DNA of 46,747 nucleotides, taken from the NCBI GenBank assembly GCA_017434455.1, contig JAFRFG010000043.1, positions 1-46,747 of the forward strand. Reading direction: 5' to 3'. The position numbers and the translations under genes were made by a program. The DNA is from Thermoguttaceae bacterium. Lineage in GTDB: Bacteria > Planctomycetota > Planctomycetia > Pirellulales > Thermoguttaceae. Below, piece by piece: positions 32,718-42,096 of this stretch. Numbering within the stretch: position 1 is the stretch's first letter; the number at the start of each line of letters is the position of its first letter. The notes below the pieces were generated by a model. It saw nothing but the letters and a program-made list of their open reading frames with translations, searched no databases and was not told the origin of the DNA.

Positions 32718-34505
32718 TTATTCCTCCGGAATGACCCCCGAAGAGGGGAGATTCGGGTCGACCTGCTGAACCGGGGGGGCGATCGGAGCGATCGTGAACG
32801 ACTCCTCCTTGACCTTCTTCTCCCAGCCGAAGTCGACGGTCGCCTCGATGTTCCAGATCCCCTTGTTGAGCGAGACATTCTGGAACCACAGTTCCGAATA
32901 GCTCTTCCCGTTGACGTAGTACTTTCTCATGTAAGAGGGCTGCAGGTCGGACAGGCGCAAAATGATAATGATCCGCTGGAAGCTTCCCGCGTCGACCGCC
33001 TGACGGGGATACGCCTCGATCCAGACCTCCTGATCCTGCCGCCCCTTGGGGGTGACCAGATTCATATAGAAGCGGTTCTTGAGATTCTTGGCGTTGGCGA
33101 TGAAGAACAGGGGGAAGGGACCATCCATCGACAGGTCCATATTCCACTGATCCTCGGGAATCGGGTAGACGTTGACGATTCGATTCCTAAAGTCGTACTC
33201 GGCCCAGCTTTTGCCGTCGCAGACATACTTCAGCTCGCCGCTTCCCTTTTTGAACTCCATCTTCGGTTCATCGTCGGACGAGGCGCCCGGCTGATAGACA
33301 TATTCCCCCTCGACGTGGTAAAGGAGCTTGTTGGGAGCGATGAACTTGAATTTTCCCCAGGTGTGGGACAGCGGAATCTTGGAGTTTCCGGTATTGCGCA
33401 GGAAGACCCCGCCGTCGTGCTCTTTGATCTGAACCTCACAGGAAACCCGCTTAATCTGTTTTCCGAACTCTTCCCAGCGAAGAAGGAACTGGTCCAGCAG
33501 CGCCTCCTGTTCGCGGGTCATCGAGAAATTCTCCGGGGGAGGGATGATCCCGTCGGCCGACGGCTGGATGAGCGGCGCGGCTTGTCCGCCGGGGTCCTGC
33601 TGGGGGGCCGCCTGCTGCGCAGTGGTCGGCTGGGGCGCGGCCGGAGGTGTCGCGGAAGCGCCGGCCGCCGGGGGGATATTCACCGGCGTCTGCGCGACCA
33701 ACAGCGGTGATTGCCCTTGGGCGGGGATCGGCCCGGACGCGGAAGCCGGAGGATAGGCCGATTCGACGTTCATCCCCCCTTGAGAAAAGGCGTTTTCTTG
33801 GGAGGGACGCGCCTCGGCGACGGCGGCTGCCGGGGCCATCGGAGGTGTTTCGGGAAGAATCGGTTCAGCAGCCGTTTCGGCGGCTGTCCCGGCCGCGGAC
33901 GCTTCGGCCGGCGGCGCGGCCCGGAGATTGGACTGAAGCATCAAGGGGGACTCGGGCAAAATCGACTCCACCGACGATCCTTCGGCCGGGGAACCGGCCG
34001 TCGCGGCGGAATCCGGAAGGAAGGCCGGCTGGGGGGTCTGGCCGGCGGCGGTCGTGCCGTAAGGGAATTCGGGGACATCGACCGAGTCGATCATGTCGCT
34101 TTGCGCCGCGGGGGCCTGCGCCACGGTCGCCGCCGCGCCGGGGGCGGCCGCCTGAGGCAGAAGCGTCCCGGAAGGGGTCGACGCGAACGCGCTCGCGGAA
34201 GCGGCCGGGGCAGGGGTGCCGCTCCCTTGAGCGGCCGCAGCGGTTTCGGCGGCCCGGTTGGCCTGGGCGGGCGGGGTGTAGTTCTTGAATCCTCCGGTAC
34301 GTTTGGCCCCGGAGTTGGGGTTATTGGTAAAGGCGGCTTCGCGAACGGTGCCGGAAGATGCCGCGATCGGCTGCTCCCAGGCCGCGGTGCGGACAGAATC
34401 CTGCCCCAGACCGATGGACGCATAGCCAACGGCAAGCGATATACCGAGAACAATCGCTGGTAAAATAACGGTCAGGCCCGAAAACACTCTTTGTCTTCGC
34501 CCCAT
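32718..34505 (-). CDS. TIGR03009-like planctomycete secreted protein
   Basis: A 595-residue exported or membrane-anchored protein. Residues about 8-32 form a signal peptide or anchor. About 40-340 are Ala/Pro-rich and probably disordered. The C-terminal ~240 residues match the planctomycete TIGR03009 domain: EQEALLDQFLLRWEE, KFKFIAPNKLLYHVEG, LKYVCDGKSWAEYD, DGPFPLFFIANAKNLKNRF and EVWIEAYPR, with a lipoprotein-carrier (LolA)-like feel. Function is not established. AAGGAG lies upstream of the ATG. It forms an operon with the downstream glycosyltransferase, suggesting an envelope role. Confidence 0.82.
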   Translation of the reverse strand: MGRRQRVFSGLTVILPAIVLGISLAVGYASIGLGQDSVRTAAWEQPIAASSGTVREAAFTNNPNSGAKRTGGFKNYTPPAQANRAAETAAAAQGSGTPAPAASASAFASTPSGTLLPQAAAPGAAATVAQAPAAQSDMIDSVDVPEFPYGTTAAGQTPQPAFLPDSAATAGSPAEGSSVESILPESPLMLQSNLRAAPPAEASAAGTAAETAAEPILPETPPMAPAAAVAEARPSQENAFSQGGMNVESAYPPASASGPIPAQGQSPLLVAQTPVNIPPAAGASATPPAAPQPTTAQQAAPQQDPGGQAAPLIQPSADGIIPPPENFSMTREQEALLDQFLLRWEEFGKQIKRVSCEVQIKEHDGGVFLRNTGNSKIPLSHTWGKFKFIAPNKLLYHVEGEYVYQPGASSDDEPKMEFKKGSGELKYVCDGKSWAEYDFRNRIVNVYPIPEDQWNMDLSMDGPFPLFFIANAKNLKNRFYMNLVTPKGRQDQEVWIEAYPRQAVDAGSFQRIIIILRLSDLQPSYMRKYYVNGKSYSELWFQNVSLNKGIWNIEATVDFGWEKKVKEESFTIAPIAPPVQQVDPNLPSSGVIPEE

Positions 34506-34723
34506 AGAATCGGCTGCTCCTTCGGCCGGTAAGGCGGCCGCTGCGTTTATCGTTCAGATCCTCGACCTGAAAAATCTTTATCTTCAAAGTAATAGGGAGT
34601 ACAGACGACTCCCCAACCGACTTATAGCGGTTTTTCCCCTCTCGGTAAAGATCGTTTTGAAAGGAGCGCTTCCGGCGGGGAAAACCGAACCGCACAAGAA
34701 ATAACTTAGAGCAAAAAACGCCC

Positions 34724-34752
34724 TCGACGATTCCGAGAGATTAGAGTATAAT
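34724..34752 (+). promoter_or_regulatory. candidate promoter of the small zinc-ribbon gene
   Basis: TCGACG (34724-34729, 4/6), a 17-bp spacer and perfect TATAAT (34747-34752). It lies in the 333-bp divergent gap 34506-34838, about 80 bp before the next start codon. Nothing else in the gap is supported. Confidence 0.55.
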
Positions 34753-34838
34753 AAAATAAAGGGTATTTCTGTAAAAATGGGCGGTCTAGCCCCACCAAAG
34801 GCCCCGCCAGAGGATCCTATATCTTTCGCCAACAACTT

Positions 34839-35207
34839 ATGCCCGCCAAAGAAAGACATTACGGGTACGGTCCGTGGGAATATCGCTACGCCTGTCGCAG
34901 CTGCGGCCACGCTGTGCGTGAGCCGAAGAATCAGCTCCCGTGCAGTATCTGTGGCGGCGACTTCGGCCCCAAGACCTCGATGCGCAAGGTGTACCTCGAG
35001 GCCGAGAAGCCATACGAGACCATCGAGGTGGAATACCAGATCAAGCCGACTCTTTGGGATCACATCCGTTCCCTGCTCGGGTTTCATGTCGAACCGAAGT
35101 ACGGTGTGCGTGAAGAAAAACGGCGGCCGACCCGCCGATGGCGCTGGCAGACGCACGCCGAGGTCGAAGAAGAATCGGGGATCCTCCGCCACGAAGATTT
35201 TCTCTAA
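34839..35207 (+). CDS. small zinc-ribbon protein of unknown function
   Basis: A 122-residue protein with a Cys4 zinc ribbon near the N-terminus (ACRSCGHAV ... PCSICGGDF). The rest is charged and aromatic: MRKVYLEAEKPYETIEVEY, LWDHIRSLLGFHVEP and a basic RRPTRRWRW. I do not recognise the family. There is no clear Shine-Dalgarno at the ATG, but the frame is open, a promoter is well placed upstream, and the paired CxxC motifs argue for a real gene. The Hsp70-like gene follows on the same strand after 179 bp. Confidence 0.65.
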   Translation: MPAKERHYGYGPWEYRYACRSCGHAVREPKNQLPCSICGGDFGPKTSMRKVYLEAEKPYETIEVEYQIKPTLWDHIRSLLGFHVEPKYGVREEKRRPTRRWRWQTHAEVEEESGILRHEDFL

Positions 35208-35386
35208 GCGCCGGGGCTCTTTCCCGTGGTTTTCACTGGGGGGGAGGGCTTTTTCGGCTCGGCCCTTGAAATCCGACCGCGAAAGTGGTAGAAATGAACG
35301 ATCGTCGCGCGTGATTCGCCCCAAAGCCGACACGCGAGTATCCAGGAAAAGTAATTTTTTAACATCGGTGAAAAACGAGCAGACTT

Positions 35387-36967
35387 ATGGAATTCTTCAA
35401 AGGCAATACTGTAGGGATTGACCTGGGGACAACGTTCTCCTCGCTGGCGCAGGTAGACGAAAATGGCGAACCGCGGCCGATTCCGAACGAAGACGACGAG
35501 GTCGAGACGGCAAGTGTTATTCTTCTGGCCGAAAGCAAGCACGTCATCGTCGGGCCGAACCGCAGCCGTGCCGCGATGGAAGACCCGGAGAACGTCGTGG
35601 AGCGTATCAAACGCCAGATGGGGGTCGTCAACTATAAGCGCACCTTCGACGGTCACGAGATCACGCCGGAATTCATCTCCTCGCTGATCTTGCGCAAACT
35701 CAAGCAAGACGCCGAAAAGCATATCGGGCCGATCGCCAACGCGGTCATCACCGTCCCCTACTACTTTAACGATACCCGCCGCAAGGCGACCCAAGACGCG
35801 GGGAAAATCGCCGGCTTCAACGTGATCGACATCATCAACGAGCCGACGGCAGCCGCGCTGACCTATGCCTGGCACCGGGGCGAGCTCGGCCACAAGTCGA
35901 CCAACGACGGCAAGCCGCGCCGGGTTCTGATCTACGACCTCGGCGGCGGCACTTTCGACTGCACCGTCGTTCAGTACACGGGGAACCACTTCAAGGTCAT
36001 CTCGACTGACGGCGACGTGAAGCTCGGCGGAGTCGACTGGAATGACCGGATCGTCGACTACGTCTGCAAGCAGTTCCAAGAAAAACATGGAGTCGACCCG
36101 AAGGAAGACATTCGAACGCTTCAGATTCTGCGCAACGACAGCGATATCGCCAAGATCACTCTTTCCTCGCGCGAGAACACGACGATCACCTGCCGCCATC
36201 ACGGCAAGTCGCTCGCCGTTCCGCTCAGCCGCGAGCTGTTCGAGCAGCTCACGCGCGACCTGCTCCAGAGAACCAGCGACACGGCGGAATTCGTCGTCGA
36301 GCAGGCCGACCTCCAGTTCACCGACTTAGACGCGATCGTCCTGGTCGGCGGCTCGACCCTCATGCCTCAGGTTCCCGCGATGCTCAAGAACCTCACCGGA
36401 ATCACCCCGTACGTCAGTGAGGGGCTCAATCCTCACACCGCCGTCGCCTGCGGCGCGGCGATCCACGCGGCGATCCTCGAGGCGAAATTCAACCCCCAGG
36501 GGCAGCTTGCTTCCCGCGTTCAAAAGCTTTTGGAGAACGTCCATCAAGAGGATGTCAACTCGCACGGTTTGGGGATCGTCGCGACCGACCCGTCCAAGGG
36601 AGAGGTCGTCAATCACATTATGATCCCGCGCAACACGACCTTGCCGTTCTCCATCTCGCGGACATTCAAAACCAATAAGCCGAATCAGGAGCGGATCACG
36701 ATTCAGGTTCTCGAGGGGGACGCCCCCGACCCGCAGGCCAACTCGCTGCTGGGCAAGTGCCGAATCACGAACCTTCCTCCCAATCTCCCGCAGGGAACGC
36801 CGGTGGAGGTGACCTACTCGTTCGACAAGTCAGGGCGCATTTCGGTATCGGCCCGCGAAAAGGCGGGGAACACCGAAGCGGCCATCGAGGTGGAGCGCCG
36901 CGGAACCCTGAGCGAAACCGAAGTCGAGGAGTTCAGTCAGCTGGCCAATGAGTACTCGATCGAGTAA
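35387..36967 (+). CDS. short Hsp70-family protein
   Basis: A 526-residue Hsp70-type ATPase. The actin-like ATPase domain (1-375) has GIDLGTTFS (10-18), INEPTAAAL, YDLGGGTFDCT and VLVGGSTLMP. A substrate-binding beta domain follows (about 390-500; GLGIVATDP, IPRNTTLPFSISRTF). The chain stops about 100 residues short of DnaK, so the helical lid is missing. DnaK proper is probably elsewhere. Lidless Hsp70-like proteins are known in bacteria, and their clients are mostly unknown. No J-domain or GrpE gene is near; the neighbour is the zinc-ribbon protein. The ribosome site is weak. Confidence 0.88.
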   Translation: MEFFKGNTVGIDLGTTFSSLAQVDENGEPRPIPNEDDEVETASVILLAESKHVIVGPNRSRAAMEDPENVVERIKRQMGVVNYKRTFDGHEITPEFISSLILRKLKQDAEKHIGPIANAVITVPYYFNDTRRKATQDAGKIAGFNVIDIINEPTAAALTYAWHRGELGHKSTNDGKPRRVLIYDLGGGTFDCTVVQYTGNHFKVISTDGDVKLGGVDWNDRIVDYVCKQFQEKHGVDPKEDIRTLQILRNDSDIAKITLSSRENTTITCRHHGKSLAVPLSRELFEQLTRDLLQRTSDTAEFVVEQADLQFTDLDAIVLVGGSTLMPQVPAMLKNLTGITPYVSEGLNPHTAVACGAAIHAAILEAKFNPQGQLASRVQKLLENVHQEDVNSHGLGIVATDPSKGEVVNHIMIPRNTTLPFSISRTFKTNKPNQERITIQVLEGDAPDPQANSLLGKCRITNLPPNLPQGTPVEVTYSFDKSGRISVSAREKAGNTEAAIEVERRGTLSETEVEEFSQLANEYSIE

Positions 36968-37023
36968 GCGCCCCCGCAAAGCGCTCTTTTAGGAGCCGTT
37001 TAAGAGCCTCATTCCGCGAAATA

Positions 37024-37059
37024 CCCCGGCTGGGAGTTATCCACACTCAGCCGGGGTTT
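37024..37059 (+). terminator. terminator after the Hsp70-like gene
   Basis: CCCCGGCTG (37024-37032) and CAGCCGGGG (37048-37056) form a perfect 9-bp stem, followed by TTTATT. The T-run is short. Confidence 0.7.
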
Positions 37060-37067
37060 ATTATAAT
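37040..37067 (+). promoter_or_regulatory. candidate pyrE promoter overlapping the terminator
   Basis: TCCACA (37040-37045, 4/6), a 16-bp spacer and perfect TATAAT (37062-37067). The -35 lies in the loop of the preceding terminator, a compact junction. The start would be about 55 bp before pyrE. Confidence 0.45.
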
Positions 37068-37127
37068 AGTCCACAATAAACGCAAGTTGCTTTAGCCATA
37101 CTTAGGATGCGAAAGGCCAGATAACCG

Positions 37128-37709
37128 ATGCAAAACCAAGGTGTCCGCTACGACAAAGAGGCCCTCAAGGCGCTGATTCGCGAAAAATCGCTGAAGTTTG
37201 GCGACTTCATTCTCGCCTCGGGGAAAAAGGCGAAATACTATCTCGACGGCAAGCAGGTCACCCTCTCGGCGGCCGGGGCGATGCTCATCGGCCAGGGGAT
37301 CCTCGATCTGCTCCTCGGTGACGAGCGCTTCCCCGACGCGGTCGGGGGGATGTCCATCGGCGCCGACCCGATCACCGCGGCGGTCATCACGATGGCGGCG
37401 GTCAGCGGCCGCGGCGATCTGAAGGGGTTCCTCGTCCGCAAACAGAGCAAGGGGCACGGGACGGACCAGTATGTCGAGGGACCGGTCCGCGCGGGCGACC
37501 ATGTCGTCGTCGTCGAAGATGTCGTCACGACCGGAGGGTCCTCTCTTCAGGCGATCGAGCGGATCGAGGCGGCCGGCATGATCGTCGACGGCGTGATAGC
37601 TATCATTGACCGTATGGAAGGGGGACGCCAGGCGTTTGAGCGGCACGGTTATCGGTTCCGTTCGCTGCTGACGATCCAGGACTTCGGCATCACCCCTCCG
37701 GAAGCGTAA
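37128..37709 (+). CDS. pyrE: orotate phosphoribosyltransferase
   Basis: Converts orotate and PRPP to OMP, the step before PyrF. 193 residues, a normal length. The PRPP-binding loop VVVVEDVVTTGGSS is at 126-139, with MSIGADPITAAV (75-86) and the FLVRKQSKGHGT loop (101-112) of the active site. The MATE transporter begins a few bases after its stop, so translation is probably coupled. pyrF lies about 21 kb away in another unit. Confidence 0.97.
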   Translation: MQNQGVRYDKEALKALIREKSLKFGDFILASGKKAKYYLDGKQVTLSAAGAMLIGQGILDLLLGDERFPDAVGGMSIGADPITAAVITMAAVSGRGDLKGFLVRKQSKGHGTDQYVEGPVRAGDHVVVVEDVVTTGGSSLQAIERIEAAGMIVDGVIAIIDRMEGGRQAFERHGYRFRSLLTIQDFGITPPEA

Positions 37710-37715
37710 TTGAAT

Positions 37716-39158
37716 ATGGCCGACCGATCTGGCCCCGAATATATGGGGGAAGCCCCTGTCGGGACGATTCTGCTCGAATTTTCGACCCCGATGATCATCG
37801 CGTCGGTGATCGCGGCGACGTACAATTTCGTCGCGCGCATCTTCGTCGGTCAAACGATCGGGTCGGTCGGTATCGCGGCGCTCGGGATCGCGTACCCGAT
37901 CATGCTCATTCAGCTGGCGTTCGCGATGATGGTCGGAACCGGGGCCTCGACGCTGATCGCCATCGAGCTCGGGAAAAAACGTTTCGACCAGGCCGAAAAA
38001 ATCCTCGGTCAGGCGATCTTTCTCTACATCGTCTTCTCGGTTCTTTTTATCCTCCTGGGGCTCCCGCTGATCGAGCCGCTCCTGCGCCTTTTCGGGGCCA
38101 CCGAAGAGATTCTCCCCTACGCCAAAGAATACCTCTCCATCATCATCTGGGGAATGTTCTTCTCGAATATGACCTTCGGAGTGAACAACTTCATCCGCAG
38201 CGAAGGGAAACCGCGCTTCGCGATGATCACGATCCTCTTCTCCGGGCTGCTGAACCTTATCTTCGCGTGGCTGTTTCTCTTTGTCTTTAAGACGGGAATC
38301 TGGGGAGCGGCCCTGGCCAACGTCCTGGCGTTGGTGATCACCAGCGTCTGGGTCTCGTGGCTCTACCTGTCGGGGAGGACCGTTCTGCGCTGGCGGCCGC
38401 GCTATTTTTGGTTTCATCCCGCTCTGGCCTGGGACATTATTATCTACGGGATGGTCCCTCTGGCGACACAGTCGTGCTCCTCACTGGTCCAGGCGGTTCA
38501 GAACAACGTCCTTCGGGCTTACGGAGCCAGTTACGGCGTAAAAATCGGCCTGGGGGCCGCACAGGGGAGCGTCCTGGCGATCAGTACGATGGCGACGATC
38601 TTCCCGATCACGATGCTGGTTCTTATGCCGATTTTGGGCCTCAGTCAAGGGATGCAGCCGATCGTCGGCTACAACGTCGGGGCGCGAAAACACGACCGCG
38701 TGCTGCGGACCCTTAAGCTGTCACTGTGCTGGTCCTTCTCGATGTGCGTTCTGTTCGTCATCGTCATGCTCTTCTTTCCCCACCTGTTCCTAAGGCCGTT
38801 CGTTAAGACCACCGACGTTTCTTTCGTCCCGATCATGACCCTCGGATCGCACGCGCTTCGGTGTATGATGCTCTCGTTCCCCGCCGTGGGGATCAACGTG
38901 ATCACCAGCGCCTATTTCCAGTCGCATGGCCGGCCGATCCTCTCGTTCATGCTGACGATCTTCCGACAGCTCGTCTTCCTCCTTCCGGTTATCTTCGGAC
39001 TGCCGCTGCTTCTGAGCCGTCTGGGGATTTTTGAGCCGCTCGACGGAGTCTGGCTGGCCTACGTCATCTCCGACGGAATGGCGCTGATCATTTCGACTGC
39101 CCTGATCGTCAGGGAATTTCGCATAAAAAATCGGGTGATCACCTCGATACAAGGATAA
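37716..39158 (+). CDS. MATE-family efflux transporter
   Basis: A 480-residue inner-membrane protein with about 12 hydrophobic helices in two homologous halves. MATE signatures include LLEFSTPMIIASVIAATYN, IGSVGIAALGIAYP, GTGASTLIAIELGKKRFDQA and, in the second half, GLSQGMQPIVGYNVGARKHD. It resembles MepA/NorM-type antiporters that export cationic compounds with H+ or Na+. The ATG at 37716 is six bases after the pyrE stop, with GGAAG upstream; a TTG at 37710 is an alternative. A terminator follows at once. The exported compound cannot be told from sequence. Confidence 0.92.
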   Translation: MADRSGPEYMGEAPVGTILLEFSTPMIIASVIAATYNFVARIFVGQTIGSVGIAALGIAYPIMLIQLAFAMMVGTGASTLIAIELGKKRFDQAEKILGQAIFLYIVFSVLFILLGLPLIEPLLRLFGATEEILPYAKEYLSIIIWGMFFSNMTFGVNNFIRSEGKPRFAMITILFSGLLNLIFAWLFLFVFKTGIWGAALANVLALVITSVWVSWLYLSGRTVLRWRPRYFWFHPALAWDIIIYGMVPLATQSCSSLVQAVQNNVLRAYGASYGVKIGLGAAQGSVLAISTMATIFPITMLVLMPILGLSQGMQPIVGYNVGARKHDRVLRTLKLSLCWSFSMCVLFVIVMLFFPHLFLRPFVKTTDVSFVPIMTLGSHALRCMMLSFPAVGINVITSAYFQSHGRPILSFMLTIFRQLVFLLPVIFGLPLLLSRLGIFEPLDGVWLAYVISDGMALIISTALIVREFRIKNRVITSIQG

Positions 39159-39161
39159 AAA

Positions 39162-39187
39162 AAAACGCGCTTTTCCAAGCGCGTTTT
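39162..39187 (+). terminator. bidirectional terminator between MATE gene and nadB
   Basis: An 11-bp stem (39162-39172 with 39177-39187) contains CGCGC flanked by A-run and T-run, with loop TTCC. It serves both convergent genes. Confidence 0.9.
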
Positions 39188-39210
39188 CCTTCGGAAAGCC
39201 AAGCGGGCGT

Positions 39211-40860
39211 TTACTCCGGCAGCCGAAAGATCGTATGCTCGGCCGGCTCGGCCATGTCGGGGTAGTCCGAGCGGTTGTGGCTGCCGCGGGTCTCACGCCG
39301 ATTCAGCGCCCCCTCGACGATCAAACGGGAGACGGTCAGCATATTCTGCAGCTCCCACCCCAGTTCGGTCTTGAACTGATACGAGAGGACGTACCTCGAC
39401 CAGTGGGAGATATTTTGCAGCGCTTCTTCCAGCCCGTGTTCATCGCGAACCACCCCGGCGAGGCGCCACATTGTGCTCTTTAAGGAATTGCGAATATCGG
39501 CCAGGTCCAGATCGTTGTGCTGGCCGGAGCCGGCCGAGATCAAGCGATTCTCCACCGGCCTATTCTCGATCGGCAGTGCGCGGTAATCGTCACTGATCTC
39601 CAGCGCGATCTCCCCGGCCAGGCGGCCGGTCATCTCGCCGAAGACCAGCGCCTCGAGCAGGGAGTTCGACGCCAAGCGGTTCGCCCCGTGCAGCCCGGTA
39701 CTGGAGACCTCGCCGGCCGCCCACAGCGAGCGGATATTCGTCCGCCCCTGCGCGTCGACCGCAACCCCGCCCATCGAGTAGTGGGCGCCCGGCCGAACGG
39801 GAATCTTATCTTTGGCGATATCGATCCCGAAATGGGCACAGGTCTCGGTGATCCCGGGGAAACGCTTATAGACCCACGCGGGATCTTTATGGCGCAGATC
39901 GAGGTAAACGTTCGGGTGATTGGTCTTGATCATCTGGCGAACGATCGATCGGCTGACGACGTCGCGCGGCGCGATTTCCAGCCGATCGTCGTAGTCTTTC
40001 ATAAACCGATAGCCGTCTTTGTCGATCAAGTAGGCCCCTTCCCCGCGCATCGCCTCGGTAATGAGCGAGCGGCTCCCGCCGGCGATGTAAAGGACGGTGG
40101 GATGGAACTGCACGAACTCCATATCGCGGATCTCCGCCCCGGCGCGGTACGCCATCGCGACACCGTCGGCGCAGGCGACGTTCGGGTTGGTCGTCTCACG
40201 GTAGAGCTGGCCGACCCCCCCGGTCGCCAGGATCGTCTGCTTCGCCCAGACCAGTTCGGTCTCGTCCGATTTGCTCCAGTGAACCACCGCGCCGCGGCAG
40301 AACCCGTCGGCGGTGAGCAGATCCAGCGCGTAGGTATCGTTCCAGACACGGATATTCGGCCGGCGCTGAACCTCCGCGGCAACGGCGCGCATCACCTCTT
40401 TCCCGGTCGCGTCGCCCAGAGCGTGAATAATGCGAAACTCGCTGTGTCCCCCTTCGCGTCCCAGAAGGAGATCGCCGTCGGGGCGGCGATCGAACTGCGC
40501 GCCATATTCGATCAGCTGGCGGATTTGGTCCGTTCCTCGCTCGACGATCATCCGAACGATCTGCGGGTCACACAGCTCTCCGCCGGCGATCAGGGTATCT
40601 TTGACATGCTTGTCGTAATCGTCGACTTTCATATCCCAGACGGTCGCGATCCCCCCCTGAGCTTTCGCCGAGTTGGAATTCGCCAGCCCATCTTTACAGA
40701 TGACCAAGACCCGAAGCGACGGATCGACCGCCAAGGCGGCGCGGCAGCCGGCCAGTCCTCCGCCGATGATCAGAACGTCGGTGAAGAAGTGGGGATGCCG
40801 TTTCGCGTGAAAGGGGGCCAGAAAACGGGGGGTGCCGATATCGGGCGTGAAAACAGCCAT
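39211..40860 (-). CDS. nadB: L-aspartate oxidase
   Basis: First enzyme of bacterial NAD synthesis: FAD-dependent oxidation of L-aspartate to iminoaspartate, which NadA uses. 549 residues. N-terminal FAD motif VLIIGGGLAGCRAAL (29-43), then SNSAKAQGGIA, RIIHALGDATGKEV, FVQFHPTVL, PRDVVSRSIVRQM, HYSMGGVAVDAQGRT and GANRLASNSLLEALVFG, all typical of NadB/SdhA flavoproteins. The ATG at 40860 is preferred because AAGGAG lies six bases upstream; the frame extends to a TTG at 40884. nadA and nadC are not in the window. The leader begins right after a terminator of the upstream gene. Confidence 0.96.
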   Translation of the reverse strand: MAVFTPDIGTPRFLAPFHAKRHPHFFTDVLIIGGGLAGCRAALAVDPSLRVLVICKDGLANSNSAKAQGGIATVWDMKVDDYDKHVKDTLIAGGELCDPQIVRMIVERGTDQIRQLIEYGAQFDRRPDGDLLLGREGGHSEFRIIHALGDATGKEVMRAVAAEVQRRPNIRVWNDTYALDLLTADGFCRGAVVHWSKSDETELVWAKQTILATGGVGQLYRETTNPNVACADGVAMAYRAGAEIRDMEFVQFHPTVLYIAGGSRSLITEAMRGEGAYLIDKDGYRFMKDYDDRLEIAPRDVVSRSIVRQMIKTNHPNVYLDLRHKDPAWVYKRFPGITETCAHFGIDIAKDKIPVRPGAHYSMGGVAVDAQGRTNIRSLWAAGEVSSTGLHGANRLASNSLLEALVFGEMTGRLAGEIALEISDDYRALPIENRPVENRLISAGSGQHNDLDLADIRNSLKSTMWRLAGVVRDEHGLEEALQNISHWSRYVLSYQFKTELGWELQNMLTVSRLIVEGALNRRETRGSHNRSDYPDMAEPAEHTIFRLPE

Positions 40861-40882
40861 AGCAACTCCTTGCGTGGCGCGC

Positions 40883-40923
40883 AAATAACAAAACCGTTCG
40901 GAGGAAATCCTTCCTCCGAACGG
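40883..40923 (-). terminator. terminator of the isomerase gene, upstream of nadB
   Basis: A perfect 11-bp stem (40894-40904 with 40913-40923) and 8-nt loop are followed on the minus strand by TTTTGTTATTT. It lies only about 25 bp before the nadB start codon. Confidence 0.85.
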
Positions 40924-40950
40924 CTGACCGTGGAACAGGTTCGAAAAGCG

Positions 40951-41958
40951 TTAGGCCTTCACCGAGGTGTCGAACTGGCCGTCGAAGGCGATCTTGCTGG
41001 GGGAGAAGTTGATCTTCTTAACGAACTCGTACGCTTCCTTGGCGCCGAACTCGCGGTCCATCCCGGAGTCTTCCCACTCGACCGACAGCGGACCCTGGTA
41101 GTCGATGTCGTTCAGAGCGCGGATGATCTCCTCAAAATTGACGCTTCCGTGCCCGAGGGAGCGGAAGTCCCAGCCGCGGCGGGAATCGCCGAAGTTCAGG
41201 TGGCTGGCGAGGATGCCGCTCATCCCGTCGAGCTGGACGGCTGCGTCTTTCATATGGACGTGGAAGATACGATCGGGGAAGCGGCGGATGAACTTCGCCG
41301 GATCGACGCCCTGCCAAATCAGGTGGCTCGGGTCGAAGTTAAACCCGAAGGCCGGGTGATTGTTCAGAGCCTCCAGAGCGCGCTCGGCGGTGTAGAGGTC
41401 GAAGGCGATCTCGGTCGGGTGAACCTCGAGGGCGAACTTCACACCGTTTTCCTGGAAGACGTCGAGAATCGGGGTCCAGCGTTCGTTGAGCAGCTCGAAC
41501 CCGGCGTCGATTTCCTTCCAGGAGATCGGCGGGAAGGAGTACAGAAGCGGCCAGATGCTCGAGCCGGTGAAGCCGGTCACGATGTTGACACCGAACTTGC
41601 GGGCGGCCAAAGCGGTGTTCTTCATCTCTTCGATCGCGCGCTGCGCGACGCCGTCCGGATCGCCGTCGCCCCAGACGTAGTCGGGGACGACCGCCTTGTG
41701 GCGCTCATCGATTTTGTCGAGAACGGCCTGCCCGAGGCAGTGGTTCGAGATCGCCCAGCAGGACATGTTGTACTTCTTGAGCTGCGCGTGCTTCTTCTCG
41801 CAGTAGTCCGGCTCGTTGAGGGCACGGCGAACATCGAAATGATCGCCGCCGCAGGCCAGCTCCGCCCCTTCGTATCCGATTTTCGACATAAAGGCAAACA
41901 GATCCTCCGCCTTCATATCGCCCCACTGTCCGGTGATCATTGTGATCGGTCGTGCCAT
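40951..41958 (-). CDS. sugar phosphate isomerase/epimerase-like TIM-barrel protein
   Basis: A 335-residue cytoplasmic protein of the xylose-isomerase-like / AP-endonuclease-2 fold. Likely metal ligands are the Glu in FALEVHPTE, Asp and His in FNFDPSHL, the His in FHVHMKDA and the Glu in LSVEWED. GYEGAELACGGDHFD and VTGFTGSSIWP fit inositol/keto-sugar metabolism members common in planctomycetes. Substrate is unknown. The ATG at 41958 follows AAAGGAG; the frame is open further upstream without support. It has its own promoter and terminator. A nadB operon is possible only by readthrough. Confidence 0.88.
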   Translation of the reverse strand: MARPITMITGQWGDMKAEDLFAFMSKIGYEGAELACGGDHFDVRRALNEPDYCEKKHAQLKKYNMSCWAISNHCLGQAVLDKIDERHKAVVPDYVWGDGDPDGVAQRAIEEMKNTALAARKFGVNIVTGFTGSSIWPLLYSFPPISWKEIDAGFELLNERWTPILDVFQENGVKFALEVHPTEIAFDLYTAERALEALNNHPAFGFNFDPSHLIWQGVDPAKFIRRFPDRIFHVHMKDAAVQLDGMSGILASHLNFGDSRRGWDFRSLGHGSVNFEEIIRALNDIDYQGPLSVEWEDSGMDREFGAKEAYEFVKKINFSPSKIAFDGQFDTSVKA

Positions 41959-42096
41959 AAAGATCAGCTCCTTTACTGCGGCTTGCGCCTTTTTCTGCCG
42001 GACCCCGCGCGCTCCGCGGCTTTCGCGCTGACCTTGGCGCGAACGAAAGCCCAAAGAGGGGAAGACCGGAAAATGTGATGGAAACAACTTAAGGTG

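Noticed and set aside
39517..42078. An 853-codon plus-strand open frame opposite nadB and the isomerase
   Set aside because: It spans two well-identified minus-strand genes and the terminator between them, and its sequence is low-complexity Asp/Arg/Val/Gly, typical of an antisense shadow.
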